Positions 35,527-47,300 of a DNA stretch of 64,000 nt are shown in pieces. The stretch is from Crambe crambe (lineage: Eukaryota > Porifera > Demospongiae > Poecilosclerida > Crambeidae). Within the stretch, counting starts at the first letter, position 1. Each line of letters starts with the position of its first letter. The position numbers were made by a program, and so were the translations under genes. The DNA lies in NCBI GenBank assembly GCA_963924555.1, contig OZ004584.1:4773001-4837000 (forward strand), read 5' to 3'. The notes under the pieces are model-generated. The model had not been told where the DNA came from. It did no database searches and was given only the letters and a program-made list of their open reading frames with translations.

Positions 35527-37900
35527 TTACTCAACTGCAATGACAGCATCAAAGTTCCTCTGTCTAAGTTCCTTGGCCATTCTAACAGCAAGGTCATAGC
35601 TTATGATGTTGACCAGGCTCCTTGAGGCTCGACTCTTAGAGTCATAAAAGACATTCACATCTTCTTCCTGTAGTGAAGGCAGCCAGCGATGAAATGCCTG
35701 CAACAATAGAACAGACATTTTCATGAGAGAAATTTAGCACTGTAAAGTCATTAGTTGACTTTTTTGATATGAATATTGTTTTTTTTTTTAATCAGCAGAA
35801 CTACATACATACATACATACATACATACATACATACATACATACATACATACGTAATTATATTATGTGATGTAAAAGCTCTAGTCTACTCAAAACTTGAA
35901 TTTGGCCACACAGTACTTTGACAACATTGTTGTTCTGTCTAGAAAACAGAACTAAACTTTTAAATCTGCTTATCCTTACCTGTGCCCAAGCCAATCGAAC
36001 TGATGATGGACAGACCACAAGCAGAGGCCAGTCCTCGTGGTAGTAGTTCATTATAGCAATAGCTTGCAGGGTCTTCCCCAATCCCATGTCATCGGCTATC
36101 AGCACACGTCCTCCACGTCTTATGGAATATCGAATATCTGTACATACAACATGCAGTGTGAGAAGTGACATGTGTACAGCAACAGCACTAGTCCAGGGAT
36201 ACATGTTCAGTTTACCCAATGCTCACAATAGTGCTATGTTTACCCAATGGTTTTCACAGGAATAAACTGCATGTTTAGTTTACCCAATGGTCTTCACAGA
36301 AATAAACTACAATGTTATACATACATGTTCCAATGGTCTTCACACCAAAATAAATTAAGTTTACCCAATGGTCTTCACAGTAAAAAACTATAATGTTAAT
36401 CTTAATTTAGGAAATTCCCATGGAATGACTCTATGGCTTCACTTACTCCACTCCTTCCCGTTGGAATTGCATGAGAGTGGAGGAGAGCTTGGAACTGACC
36501 CTTGTCCAGTCTGTGGCAGTGCTACCTACAGTAGCTAAAGAAGTCGACTTATTCTGACAGGTGGACTTGACATAGTGCTGGAAAAGCTTGATGACTGCCT
36601 TCGGTATCAGATTCATCTCGATATGCTTGCACTCCTTTCGAATTGAATCCACTGCAAGAGAGGGACACAAAATTCCATCAGGCATAATTTCATGGACAAA
36701 AATCTCTACCATGCAGTATCTAAGTAGGATTTTACATAGCTGAATACCTAAGTGATTATAATCTTCTACAGCAAACTCCAAGTGGAATTCTTTGCATCTG
36801 CAATCAGAAATACTGAATTTGATAACACTTCTTTCCTGGTGGGTGTGCCCAAGAAGAAACTGCTGTTTTACCATACAATCTAGTTCCCATTCCCTTGAAG
36901 ATCTCAATCGCTCGAGCATCGAAAGGCACCACAACTTTGAATCTCTCCTTGGAAACCATCACAAAATTGGCCTTAATCTTCTTCTGCAATGTCAAGAGCT
37001 GACCACTAGTCCCAGCAGTAGCAGCAGAAGTATTTGGCTTTGACTGGTGAGCTAGTGGTGGTACATAGTATCAGGTTAAAAAATAAAAAGTACTTGGATA
37101 TGAGGATATGACTGATAAAGACACCCTTTACAGTATTATGGAAAGAGAAGTGCATTGGTGAAGTGGTGGTGGTGGTGGTGGGAGGAGAAAGGAACTTGAC
37201 TAGCTGGTGTCGTGAGCTTGTGGGGTCACTTATACATGTCGTATCAGAAATATTTGGCATAAACTTGTATAAGCTCATTGGAAACTCATCTTTTAGGGAT
37301 TTCCCCTCACATCCCACCTAAAAATTTAATTGGATCTTACTTGAAAAACAGGTTGGGTTAGTAGATGTAGAAGAAGCAGTGGTTGGCTTTGACTGGTAAA
37401 CTGGTGGATGATGAGCAGATGATGGAGGCTTTGTGGTGCAAGGAGGAGAAGAGAAAGGTTGTGCTATAGGTAACCGAAAATATTTGGGGGAGGGGGTGGG
37501 GGGATATATAATTAAAGGACAAAGAAACAGAGTGGGAAAAGGACACTCTACACTGTCCCAAGGTATTGCTAGGCTTACCTTTGTTTGGTGGATACTTGTT
37601 TGGTGGATATACATAACTGGATGATTTGAGGTCGAGTTGATGTGTAAGACCTGATGAAGATATCCCTGGATTTTTATACTGACAAACATGAGATGATAGG
37701 TATGAATTCTGAGGAGCTGGTTGCTTAGATACAGTTTGTTGAAGGGAATTATGGGGATTTAAACTTAAAGAATCTTGAGCTATTCTCTTCCTCTTCGCCA
37801 GCAACTTTTCTCGAGCGACCTTTTTGTTCTGCTCTATTCTCAGGAGCTGGTCTGCTGTCAGAGATTTGGAAATAGCTGGAGTTGAAGAGGAGGTAGCCAT
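35527..37900 (-). pseudogene. SMARCAL1-like annealing helicase, copy C (N-terminal half only)
   Basis: The start codon is at 37898-37900. Exon 1, a linker exon with a 21-nt in-frame deletion, the HARP exons, FQREGVE (36443-36655), motif I (about 35980-36130) and WLPSL (35529-35702) are present. DESH and all later ATPase motifs are missing, so no complete ATPase can be made. An in-frame TAG follows the linker exon (about 37318). One base is missing in the second HARP exon (CAAACTCC versus CAAAACTCC in copies A and B, near 36776), which shifts the frame. The exon order and strand match copies A and B. Confidence 0.9.
35733..35898. other. Inverted intron segment in SMARCAL1 copy C
   Basis: Relative to copies A (18155-18450) and B, the intron piece containing the tetranucleotide tract and the 'gttctgctgatt' flank is present as its reverse complement. 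The exons on both sides keep their orientation. Confidence 0.85.
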
Positions 37901-38064
37901 ACAAACGTGGCGATGCGCATTAATAAGAAAAATCAGTTTCTGTCGAGTCAGCAAACATTAGCGACCCTTTTCCATATCGGTCATGTCGCCTGGAAAATTA
38001 TGTATGCGTGTAAAGATTATTCTCTTCTTATGCTAGTACTACTGGGAAGTTAGTAGACAGTGTT

Positions 38065-38162
38065 AGCAAAAGATGTGTTGGCTGTTGCTTATCCCAGAGT
38101 GGAGTGCTTCTTCATCTCTGTCGAGGAGCCTGGAGTGTGGCCTTTGACCTACCAACCCATCA
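38065..38162 (+). pseudogene. Methylmalonyl-CoA mutase 5' remnant C
   Basis: It has the same exon 1/exon 3 fusion as remnants A and B, further shortened. It ends at 'ctaccaacccatca', where inserted repetitive DNA begins. Confidence 0.85.
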
Positions 38163-38164
38163 TG

Positions 38165-38888
38165 CATTAATTTTTATAAATATTATTCATAATTTGCGCG
38201 GCGATTTATAAATTGCGCAACAATTTGTAAACGGCTGGCCATTTTATCAATTCAGATTTTAAAGTGGACAATTTATAAACTGCCCTGAGCATTTTACAAA
38301 TATTGATCAGGCATGCCTTAGTAGCTAAGTAGGATATAAGTCATGCAGTAATCAGTAGAAAAAACTGGACAGGTATTATTCCACAGCTACATGGTCATGG
38401 CAAAACGTCTTTTGTATATCATGAACGATGGGATGATGGCTATAGCTACTATCCGAGATTTTGAATAATATTTCCCTTTTCCTCTGATGGACAGGTGAAT
38501 ATTGTCCCCCTGGTATATAGTCCCCTGGATATTTCCCCTAGGGAATAGTCCTGCATCAATTTTGTGGGTAGGAAGGATGGAAGCAAGAAGGGTGTTAGCT
38601 ATCATCATCATCATCATCATCATGGCTGCCCAAGCATATATATACCTGTGTTAGGCTGTGTAATGATTGTATCATAAAACTTTGGAGCAAAAACAAGTCA
38701 AATCCGGCACATTTTCACAATTATTATACAGATTTAGCTACATGTAGCTAGTCTATTATTAAATAACTCACTGTTTAGACTGTAGCTGGTTCATGCGCAA
38801 TTTATAAATTGTTGCGCAATTTATAAATCGCCGCGCAAATTATGAATTTATAAAATGCGCAGCGCAATTTATAAATCGTCACAATTTA
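38165..38888. mobile_element. AT-rich TIR element with 'tttataaattgcgc' ends
   Basis: The left arm (about 38190-38228) has TTGCGCGGCGATTTATAAAT; the right arm (about 38806-38846) is its complement. Several more 'gcgcaatttataaa' units extend the right end. The interior has a (CAT)n tract at 38604-38624 and no recognised protein. Confidence 0.7.
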
Positions 38889-38903
38889 TAAAACGCGCCC
38901 AAC

Positions 38904-40731
38904 TATGGTGGCCGAGAAGGGCCACCCGCGACCGCTTCGCAAATATTCACTGCCGCCCGCGGTATCAAAAATACCGCCAGCGGTACCCAAAATACCGCCA
39001 GCGGTACCCCCACCACCATACCGCCCGCGGTTGGTTCCGGCATGCGCGCGCATAATTATATGCATGACAGATCCGAAAACCCTTTACCCAGTAACACGTG
39101 TCGCGATCGCATCACTGTCAAGTCAGTCGTAAAGGCTTTGGGGTATAGTGCCCCAGAGCTGGACACCTGCCACCAGTCTCCAAAATAGACAGATGTCTAT
39201 GCCTATGGTGTAGTAAGTTGATGAGGAGAGAGCTTGGCATTCACAAAATGAATACTATCCAGGTCACTTTGGAAACTTTGACTGGTGCCGAGGCTTATGA
39301 TGAAACCAGAGAAGACCGCACACTGGTGAGTAGTGTGGATATCAGGTTTCCCTTGTACCTCTGCACTATATTTTTATGAAAAATAGTCATGTCAACATTT
39401 TTATAATTGGGACCCAATAGTTATAACTAATTGTAATAAGATCTCCAAGTTCAGAGGCCTTGGGTTAAAATCCTCATGCAAAGAACCAAACTTAGGAGTG
39501 TTAGGCCACTATTTATAGAATCCTAGTTTCCTGTCCAAGAAAACATCCACAAGTGCTGCGGGCGGGCGGTTATTATAATTATTCTATTACTGCTTCGTTG
39601 TTTATCTCAAGGGTCCTGTCTTCATCATTCACTAGTCTCGCGGCCCGCGAGACTAGTCATTCACCACGGGCTTTCCCAAAAAGAGCTGCATGTGAAGCCA
39701 AATGTGCGCGCTCTACTGCGCGCATGAGCAATGGCAGGCGCTAGGCAGTAATAATATTTTTTGATGCGGTGACATTTTCAATACGCGGGCGGTGGACAGG
39801 AAACAATCATTCTATAAATAGTGGCCTTATCATTAATTATGGCCAGGAGTTCATAATCAAAAGATATTTGTAGCAAAAGTCACTTCTTTGATTATGAACC
39901 CTTTGTTGGGTCCTAGCTACATGGCCCCATAGAAAAATATTAAATGGAAAATTAATTTTGCATGTAGCCGGCTATTATTTCATAATTGTGCAGGTAGAAC
40001 TATTTGATGAAGCAGCACAGGCACCAAACACTGCAGTGGACAAGAGGGGAGTGGAGTTGACCCCTTACCTCTTCAATATATATCATGAATACAATTATGT
40101 TTGAAGAAGCATAGCAAACGTGCAACCAGTGATAAGGTATCATCTAGCGAAATAATAATTATAATGATGTCAATATTCTGTTCTCTTTTGTGCTAGATTG
40201 TTAGTGTGTGGAACAGGACAAACTTAGTCATTTCATTTCACCAACCCTTGTGATCTCTGCTGTTCCCTTCATTTTCCTCATTGCTGTACACACATACATC
40301 CATTATAGCTAATAATAAATATACTGTAACAGAGATAATATGTAAGGTGCAATATTGCTTTAAGAACTGGGTATGGAGGATTTAGGACTTGATGCATTTC
40401 TTTCGGCGTATCTCAGTGAAAAATATAGATGCACTGATTACAATTCAGTACATCATCAATATAGATGCATTGATTACAATTCAGTACATCAATGACTGGG
40501 TAAAGGGTCTCTGGATCTACAGCTCATGCGATGCGCGTGGGACCGGGATACGTGGTACTGGGTAAAGGGTCTCCGGATCTGTCATGCATGCGCGCGGGCG
40601 GTATGGCGGGGGTACCGCTGGCGGTATATTGTGGGTACCGCTGGCGGTACTTTGGATACCGCGGGCGGCAGTGAATATTTGCGAAGCGGTCGCGGGTGAC
40701 CCTTCTCGGCCACCATAATTATGCCCCCCCC
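38904..40731. mobile_element. GC-rich inverted-repeat pair flanking about 1.5 kb
   Basis: The left arm (about 38904-39085) and right arm (about 40560-40731) are inverted copies with TGGCCGAGAAGGG, CGCGACCGCTTCGCAAATAT and repeated TACCGCCAGCGG units. The composition is far more GC-rich than the neighbours. The interior also has a palindrome at 39632-39656 (GACTAGTCTCGCGG-like) and a possible small spliced frame. It is a likely mobile or foldback unit of unknown class. Confidence 0.7.
39249..40104 (+). CDS. Possible two-exon small protein of unknown function
   Basis: An exon from ATG at 39249 reads MNTIQVTLETL, then AEAYDETREDRTL, to a good donor (CTG|GTGAGT, about 39326). A second exon after 'tgtgcag' at about 39990 continues VELFDEAAQAPNTAVDKRG and ends NIYHEYNYV with a stop near 40102-40104. 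The joined frame is about 62 residues. It lies between GC-rich inverted repeats and may be a captured gene fragment. I do not recognise the family. Splice sites and frame agreement are the only support. Confidence 0.35.
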
Positions 40732-41652
40732 CCCCCCCCCGTACAAATATGAACGACACAGTAGCATGCACTGAAGCTAACCAAATAAGTGTAGTGAAAT
40801 TGGTAAAGGATCATCGTGTTCTTCTGCATTGAATGATTTGGTAAGGGGTCATGCATGCAAGTAACAAAGGTGTTCATTGAATTAATCCATGATTTGGTTT
40901 GATTTCCTACTCCAGTAAGTGTGAAGGTAGCCTTATTCCATAATTTTAGCTCATTCAATTTTCTACTTGGTATGGAATTTTACTCGATTTAGCTATTCAT
41001 ACTGGGAGCAAGATTAACTCCCCTGCACAAGTGTACAAACATGATTCAAATCACCATCGTTGATTGGGAGCATACACACAGATATGGGCAATGTACTTAG
41101 ATACTAGGATCAAATTTCAATCATTCAGATTATGACACAGAGCATCCAGTGACATACGATAGGACTAGCTAGCTGGTATGTCCACACATGAAACAATTTC
41201 TAATTTATGTTAGTATTATTAAGAAGATTAGTGGTACATAGGCGAAAAAAAAATTTTTTTTTTGGCCCAGGCAGCCTTTTATAAAGCCTGGGCATACACA
41301 TAGGTTACAATGCTACTCTAGTATAGCTACATGTCAAGTCATGCTAGTATTAGTTTTTGTTATTAAGATGATTGTATAGTGATTCCCCCCCCCCCCCCCC
41401 CAAAAAAAATATTTTAATGATGCAGTCTTGATTGTGTTCATTACGTGCTTTCTCTATCTCTTTCACAAAATATTTTTTCAGAACTAAAGCTGTTATTGTT
41501 CTTCAAGTCTACAACAATTATTTTGGTATTGTTCCTTAAACCGCAACAATGAATTTTGGGAGAGAAGTGTACAATTCTCTTAAAATCATTATTTAAATCT
41601 TTCACACAATTACCTACATTAGTTATTGCTTGGAAGAGATTGTGGATTAAGA

Positions 41653-41950
41653 ATGATCCAATCAAACAATCCCATTTACACAGTGACGATAGATAAGACC
41701 GAAAGCTGATTCAAAATAGAATTAGTATATGCCAGTGTTACAGAAAAAACTAAATCGGTTCAGTTCGAGAATGATTATGCTGCTACTTTGGACAGACCAT
41801 CTTACATTGCGATAACACAAGTTAATTGCATGCACATAATGTACCAAATACAATGGAAAAAAAGATACCATACAGAGAAATTTCTTATAACAAGCAAGAA
41901 AGCTCTTGTTTGGTTTTTCCTCACAACATTATCAGTATCCACATACCAGG
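41653..41950 (+). pseudogene. Type 1 fibrinogen-like receptor gene, 5' fragment C
   Basis: Homologous to 55528-55910. The ATG at 41653 and the ESVYASV region are recognisable, then the membrane-anchor segment appears inverted, as in 29609-30245 (the minus strand reads TDNVV then the anchor). A hAT-like transposon starts at 41951, and nothing of the ectodomain remains downstream. Confidence 0.88.
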
Positions 41951-44286
41951 CAGGCCCGTAGCCAGGGGGGGGGGGGTTCGGGGGGTTCCCCCCTTTTTTT
42001 AATCGAAGCCCGCGCGATGCGCTACACGCGTGGCTTGTGGCATTATTAATTTTTATTCGTGAACTCGAAGCGAAGATGGCCAAGAGAAAGAGAACTACTC
42101 GACAGGATAAGCCAGTTGGTATCAGGAAGTATTTTCGTCCAGAAAAGGTTTTAGCTAGCTATTACTCAGTCATAGTGAAATAGACTGAGACTTTAAAGGG
42201 TCTGGCCCGCGAGACTAGTTAGAGTCAGCTTGTTCTTACTGTAAAAACTGTACAGGTAGTGGATTGTGAAGAAGTTGCAGCAGATCTTGGAGAGACATCT
42301 GGTGACCATTCTGATGTGGAGGTGGTAGGGTATTCACCAGGAAAGGGTTACATATCTGACAGTGATGATATTTCTCATTCTGAATCTGAGGATATTGACA
42401 TGGGTAGTTTTGTTGGGTCAGACTCAATGGAGGGTGATGCACCTAGTATAGAGGTTCCTACTGTTGGTATAGTGGAGTCTAAAATTTGATGTGGTGATGT
42501 AGTACTGTATAATGATTTTGGCATGTTATTGAAACCAGACATGTCAAGTGAGCAAGTAAGTAAAACTATTCAGTCTTTAACTCCAGGTCAAAAATAATTA
42601 TTAATGAATCATTTTAGTCCCACCTCTGAATTTAAATTCCCTAAAGTATTTAGTCATGGCTGTAAAAGATCTTTTCAACTAAAATGGCTCCAGAAATATC
42701 AATGGTTAGTATATAGTAAAGAATTGGATGGTGGTTTTTGTAAATATTGTGCTATATTTGCCAAGGATAGGAGCAGGTGTGGTGTATTAGTAAATAAGCC
42801 ATTTCAGAATTGGGTAAAGGTAAATAAGGTGGTGGAAGGACATGCCTCAAGTCGATACCATGTTAATTGCTGTAACATATGGTGTGGCATTTATTGCTTC
42901 TATTGAACATCCTCATCAGAATATAGATGCACGTTTAAATAAGGAACGGCTTCAAAATATACAAGAAAACAGGTATATTCTCAAATTCTGTGTTGAGAGC
43001 ATTTTATTTTGTGGGCGTCAATGCATTGCTCTTAGAGGTGATGCAGAGAAACTGGATATGCCTGTTAACCCTGGTAATTTCTTAGCCATGGTTCGTCTAC
43101 TATCTAACCACGATCCTATACTTAAAGCTCACCTTGAAAAACCACGGCTAAGGAATGCTACTTATATGTCACCTGATGTACAAAATCAAATTATTGATGT
43201 AATAGGTAAACAAATTATTCAAAAGGATTTAGTCAATGAAATAATACATGCTGAATATTACTCCATAATGGTAGATGAAGTTACTTCTCATAATCAGGAA
43301 TTGATGCCTCTATGTATTAGATTTGTAGATGGTAATCATAACATTAGAGAGGAGTTTTTGCAGTTTTCCTCTTTGAGTAGAATAACTGGGGAGGCAATAG
43401 CTTCTGTTGTTATTTGTGATCTTGAGGCATTGAATCTGGATATTTGCAATGTGAGAGGGCAGGGATATGATGGGGCTGCCAATATGTCCAGTGATCGTGT
43501 TGGACTTCAAGCCTATATAGCTATACAGCAGAAGTCTCCACTTGCTATATATACACACTGTACTGGTCACTGCCTTAATCTCGTCATCAGTCACTCTTGT
43601 AGTAGCCTTTCAATAAGAAATGTTTTGGATAAAATGAAAAGCACTTGTTTATTCTTCTTAAACAGCCCTAAGAGAAACAAGCTTTTCAAATTGTCACTCG
43701 TCATATAACTGAAGCAAGTAAACGATCTCCACTGATTGATTTGTGCAAAACACGATGGGCAGCTCGGCACCATGCTTATCAGCATTTCTATCAGTGCTTC
43801 AAGTATCGTATGAAGTTATTGCTTTTGGTTTACACCATAATATTTTATCAGATGATTATATCAGTGCCACATGGGACACAGAGTCAAAGAGCAAGGCTAA
43901 TTCCCTTCTGAATGGAATTGCTAATTTTGTTGTATTTCTCACCATATATCAGTTTTTATCTCACCTTGCTGGGATTACAATTAAATTACAAAGTACTACT
44001 CTGGACATAATTAAAGCCCATGATGAAATTGAAAATATATCTTTCTACAAGTCTATTAGAGATAATAATATCTCAAGAATTCAAAAAAATTTATGTGCAA
44101 GCTGAACGGATGGGATGTGCTATTAATGTTGAACCATCCAAATCCCGGAGTTGTTCCAGACAGACTCACAGGCCTAATGTTGCAGCTGTGTCTATTGAAG
44201 ACTTGTACGAGATTAATGTTGCCATTCCATTCATTGATCATATTACAACAGAGCTAACCTCACAGTTCTCCCAATTAGCAAAGTGA
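41951..44286 (+). mobile_element. hAT/ZMYM-like DNA transposon, 3'-truncated and decayed
   Basis: The 5' end CAGGCCCGTAGCCAGGGGG followed by a G/C-rich stretch matches typical hAT TIRs. The coding frame begins at 42076 (MAKRKRTTRQDK, KYFRPEK), then an acidic region, a TTF-type zinc-finger segment (42604-42906; GFCKYCAIFAKD), and a DUF4371/RNase H-like region (42842-43708; SIMVDEVTSHNQ, GQGYDGAANMS, THCTGHCLNLV). Further pieces run to 44286. Several stops and frameshifts separate these blocks. The C-terminal hAT dimerisation region and the 3' TIR are absent: the sequence joins locus DNA equivalent to about 31345. Inactive. Confidence 0.88.
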
Positions 44287-44404
44287 ACATGCTCATGACT
44301 ATATTCTGTCCTTATCGTTCATTGTGTCTCAGTGCTTTTTAGCTATAATCATGTTTGCAGAATAATAATAATATCAGTTAACGAAATATCTCAGTGTAGC
44401 AAGA

Positions 44405-44625
44405 ATATTAAGTTCAGTTAGCTATGGTAAATAGATCTTTATTACAAGTATGCATCCATGGTACATATACCTTCATGGATAAAAGAGTTCAGTTAGTTAT
44501 GGTAGATAGATTTTTATCACAAGTATGCATCCATGGTACATATACCTTCATGGATAAAAGAGTTCAGTTAGTTATGGTAGATAGATCTTTATTCATGATA
44601 CATATACCTTCATGGATAAGTGTAT
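44405..44625. repeat. Tandem repeat of about 75 bp (third unit shortened)
   Basis: Three units of the array described at 31500-31690, more regular here, upstream of the type 2 gene at 44989. Confidence 0.88.
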
Positions 44626-44988
44626 TATACAATAATTATTGCATAGGTATCAAGTATCAGGTATCCTGATGTCATCTAGTCTTGATAAACTGTAGCCATG
44701 TACGTGATCCATATCTTTGGGACTGCGTAGCTTTGTATACGTAGGTACACATTGCTGAATATTTATTTACCTATGAAATATGATCTCATGGGAAATACCA
44801 TACAAATATATATTTTATTAGTTTTTTGTTGATGATATTTATGATGGGAATTGCAGGAGCAGGTTTCAGAGTAGTTTGTATAGAATTATAGAATCCTTAC
44901 AGAGAGCATGTCTATATCTTCGTAACAAGCAATTGTTGTTTTTTTAAGGCAGCTAGCTAATAAATCAAGCAAACCTTATTAATTAACC

Positions 44989-46332
44989 ATGAGCCAGTTA
45001 AATATTCCTGACTACAGCCAAGTAGATCTGTCAAAGAAAAAGAAGAAAAGTGCTATAGTTAGAAAAGAAAATGATATCGAAGTGAATATAATCATCAATA
45101 ATGAAAATGCTAACCAGCAATCAGATCCGACTTTTACCATTGTTGAAGACATTAATGAAACAAGTAATTGTGATGGAGCTCCCAGTACGGCAAAATCTAG
45201 ATACACTCCTATTATACAAGCCAGCTTGACAGGCCCTTCCATATATGAGAGTGCTGAAATTGCTGCAATCAATCAGGACGATATGTCTGCAAGTGAGCCT
45301 TCTGAGAAAGACTCCTCTCCATGTAATAAGAAGCTAACATTTCTATTATTACTGGCAATTGCACTATTAATATTGTGTGGATGCATCATATTTACGCTGG
45401 TCAAACTGTTTGAGTTTAAATCTGAGCTTGTTGCTCTAAGTACTAACTATACAGATTTGAGAAGCCAAACAAGAGAAGCAATCAGGGCATTGAATGTTGG
45501 AGAAAAAATATATAGTCTTAATCAGAGTTTATTGGCATTGGAGGCTGACCATCGGTATTTCAATGCAACAGTTCGCAGAGTAGGCCAACCCTCCAACCCT
45601 GCTGTCTCCTGTGCTGATATTCTTGAGGTTACTCCCTCCTCTCCCTCAGGCTACTACTGGATTATCAACTCCGATGGCTTTTCTGTGCGTGTGTACTGTG
45701 ACATGACCAGGTCGTGCGGTAACATCACTGGAGGGTGGACGAGAGTGGCTGATATCGACACAAAAAATCTTACCAGCTCATGTCCCGGTAATCTTCAACA
45801 GCGTATGAATCCTTCTGGAGTACGAGTTTGTGGAATCAAGCCATTTATTCTTACACCAGCATGTTCTACTATTAATCTTAGTTTGAATTCCATACAATAT
45901 TCAAGGGTCTGTGGGAAGATTAAGGCTTACAGATTTGGATCTCTTGGAGCATTTAATGAGATGCGGAATGATATTGACGATCTGTATGTGGATGGTATCA
46001 GTCTTACTCATGGTCGATCTCCAAGACGACACATCTGGACATTAGCTGCAGCAACTCACATAAATAACTGTCCCTGTAATATTAACAACACCTTATCCAC
46101 TCCTTCATTTGTTGGTCAAGATTACTTTTGTGATGCAGCCAGTGAAGGCACTGACCCTTTATGGAGTGGAGTGGATTGTTTAAGTAATGATGCATGCTGC
46201 TTGTTCAACAATCCTCCATGGTTCTACAAGCTCTTACAAGCTCCCTCCACTGATGATATTGAGATGAGAGTGTGCAGTGATCAGCCAGGCACAGATATTA
46301 CCATCAAAACTGTTGACCTTTTTGTTCAGTAA
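44989..46332 (+). CDS. Type 2 receptor-like protein with fibrinogen-related ectodomain, paralogue 2
   Basis: A single exon of 447 codons, closely similar to paralogue 1. The tail has Y9 (PDYSQV), the lysine cluster and SRYTPI (70-75, ITIM-like). The anchor (about residues 116-140) is slightly shorter. The stalk has only one STNYT heptad and has lost a YQ-containing segment. The ectodomain keeps all landmark cysteines and motifs ([47 protein letters not shown]). Just upstream, the hAT remnant and the tandem repeat replace the type 1 neighbour. It probably shares ligand class and topology with its paralogues; the short stalk would place the head nearer the membrane. Confidence 0.9.
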   Translation: MSQLNIPDYSQVDLSKKKKKSAIVRKENDIEVNIIINNENANQQSDPTFTIVEDINETSNCDGAPSTAKSRYTPIIQASLTGPSIYESAEIAAINQDDMSASEPSEKDSSPCNKKLTFLLLLAIALLILCGCIIFTLVKLFEFKSELVALSTNYTDLRSQTREAIRALNVGEKIYSLNQSLLALEADHRYFNATVRRVGQPSNPAVSCADILEVTPSSPSGYYWIINSDGFSVRVYCDMTRSCGNITGGWTRVADIDTKNLTSSCPGNLQQRMNPSGVRVCGIKPFILTPACSTINLSLNSIQYSRVCGKIKAYRFGSLGAFNEMRNDIDDLYVDGISLTHGRSPRRHIWTLAAATHINNCPCNINNTLSTPSFVGQDYFCDAASEGTDPLWSGVDCLSNDACCLFNNPPWFYKLLQAPSTDDIEMRVCSDQPGTDITIKTVDLFVQ

Positions 46333-46589
46333 CATGACATGTCAAACACTGCAACTGCCAGTTAGAGGTGGTAGTGTTGTTATTGTTGTTATTGTTAATA
46401 TATATAATGACAACAATATTGTTGTCGTTGTCATTCACATGTGAAATACAGTGACCTGTATTCATGCTTTATATGGACTTACAAATTATTCATTTCAATC
46501 ATCAATCACTGAGGGACTAATTTCAGTACAATAGTGACCTGCATTCATTACACTATGGAAGCAGCTACTTTAGCTCAGGTAGCCTGTGT

Positions 46590-46800
46590 AGCTGGTCCCA
46601 AGTTGACGTCAAGACCTGGTCCTATTGGTTCCAAATTGATGTTGGGACTTGGTTCCAAGTTGATCTCCACTAAACTGTTAATGTTTGTACTATACTACTC
46701 TCTTAACTATAGTGTCAGGAGAGACTCATCTGACCAACTGGAATCCATTGCAACAATCAACAATAGCTAGCTACTATACTTCCACTTTAGGAGGTGTGTG
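46590..46800 (-). pseudogene. Ankyrin-gene 5' fragment with decayed minisatellite
   Basis: The same junction as 34238-34500: worn 33-bp units, then ankyrin start-region homology (GTCAGGAGAGACTCATCTGA). It shows that modules C and 4 share one breakpoint. Confidence 0.8.
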
Positions 46801-46869
46801 AAAAGAAGAATAGATACACCCCAATTGAAGATCATTATGTGTTCACACCCAAAATTAATGATCATTAAA

Positions 46870-47300
46870 ACAATGTCTAGATTATCCACCAAGTCCTCTT
46901 CATTTAAATTGTTGAACCAGTTAGACATGTTTACATTGGTAGAGTCATTTATTACTGGTTCTGTAACTGATGCTTTGGGTGAGTTATCTTCGCTGGGCAA
47001 AGAGTCCTCAACTGCTTCTGATACAAGCTGATTAAATCCATCTATTGAACCAGTTAGACATGTTTGCATTGGTAGAGTCATTTATTACTGGTTCTGTAAC
47101 TGATGCTTTGGGTGAGTTATCTTCACTGGGCAAAGAGTCCTCAACTGCTGCTGACCAAAACGGTCAAACAGATTCTTCTGGATAGTATCTTGAATGAAAA
47201 ACACACAAATAATTAGCTAGATGGTTAGTAAAGATTTGGATCATGCAAGGTCACCTTCACTGTAATGCTGTCTGCCTTTGAGAAGTCTTCTTTGGCGAGT
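46870..47300 (-). pseudogene. SMARCAL1 terminal exon with internal tandem duplication
   Basis: The terminal-exon sequence occurs twice in direct order: about 46905-47030 and 47045-47155, both with TTAGACATGTTT and CTGATGCTTTGGGTGAGTTA. Upstream flanks match 34770-34870. No helicase exon precedes it; the next gene is a type 2 receptor. The stretch 47300-48300 is duplicated flank without a gene. Confidence 0.8.

Noticed and set aside
42259..44286. Five separate small genes
   Set aside because: They are consecutive pieces of one decayed hAT/ZMYM-like transposase in order and on one strand.
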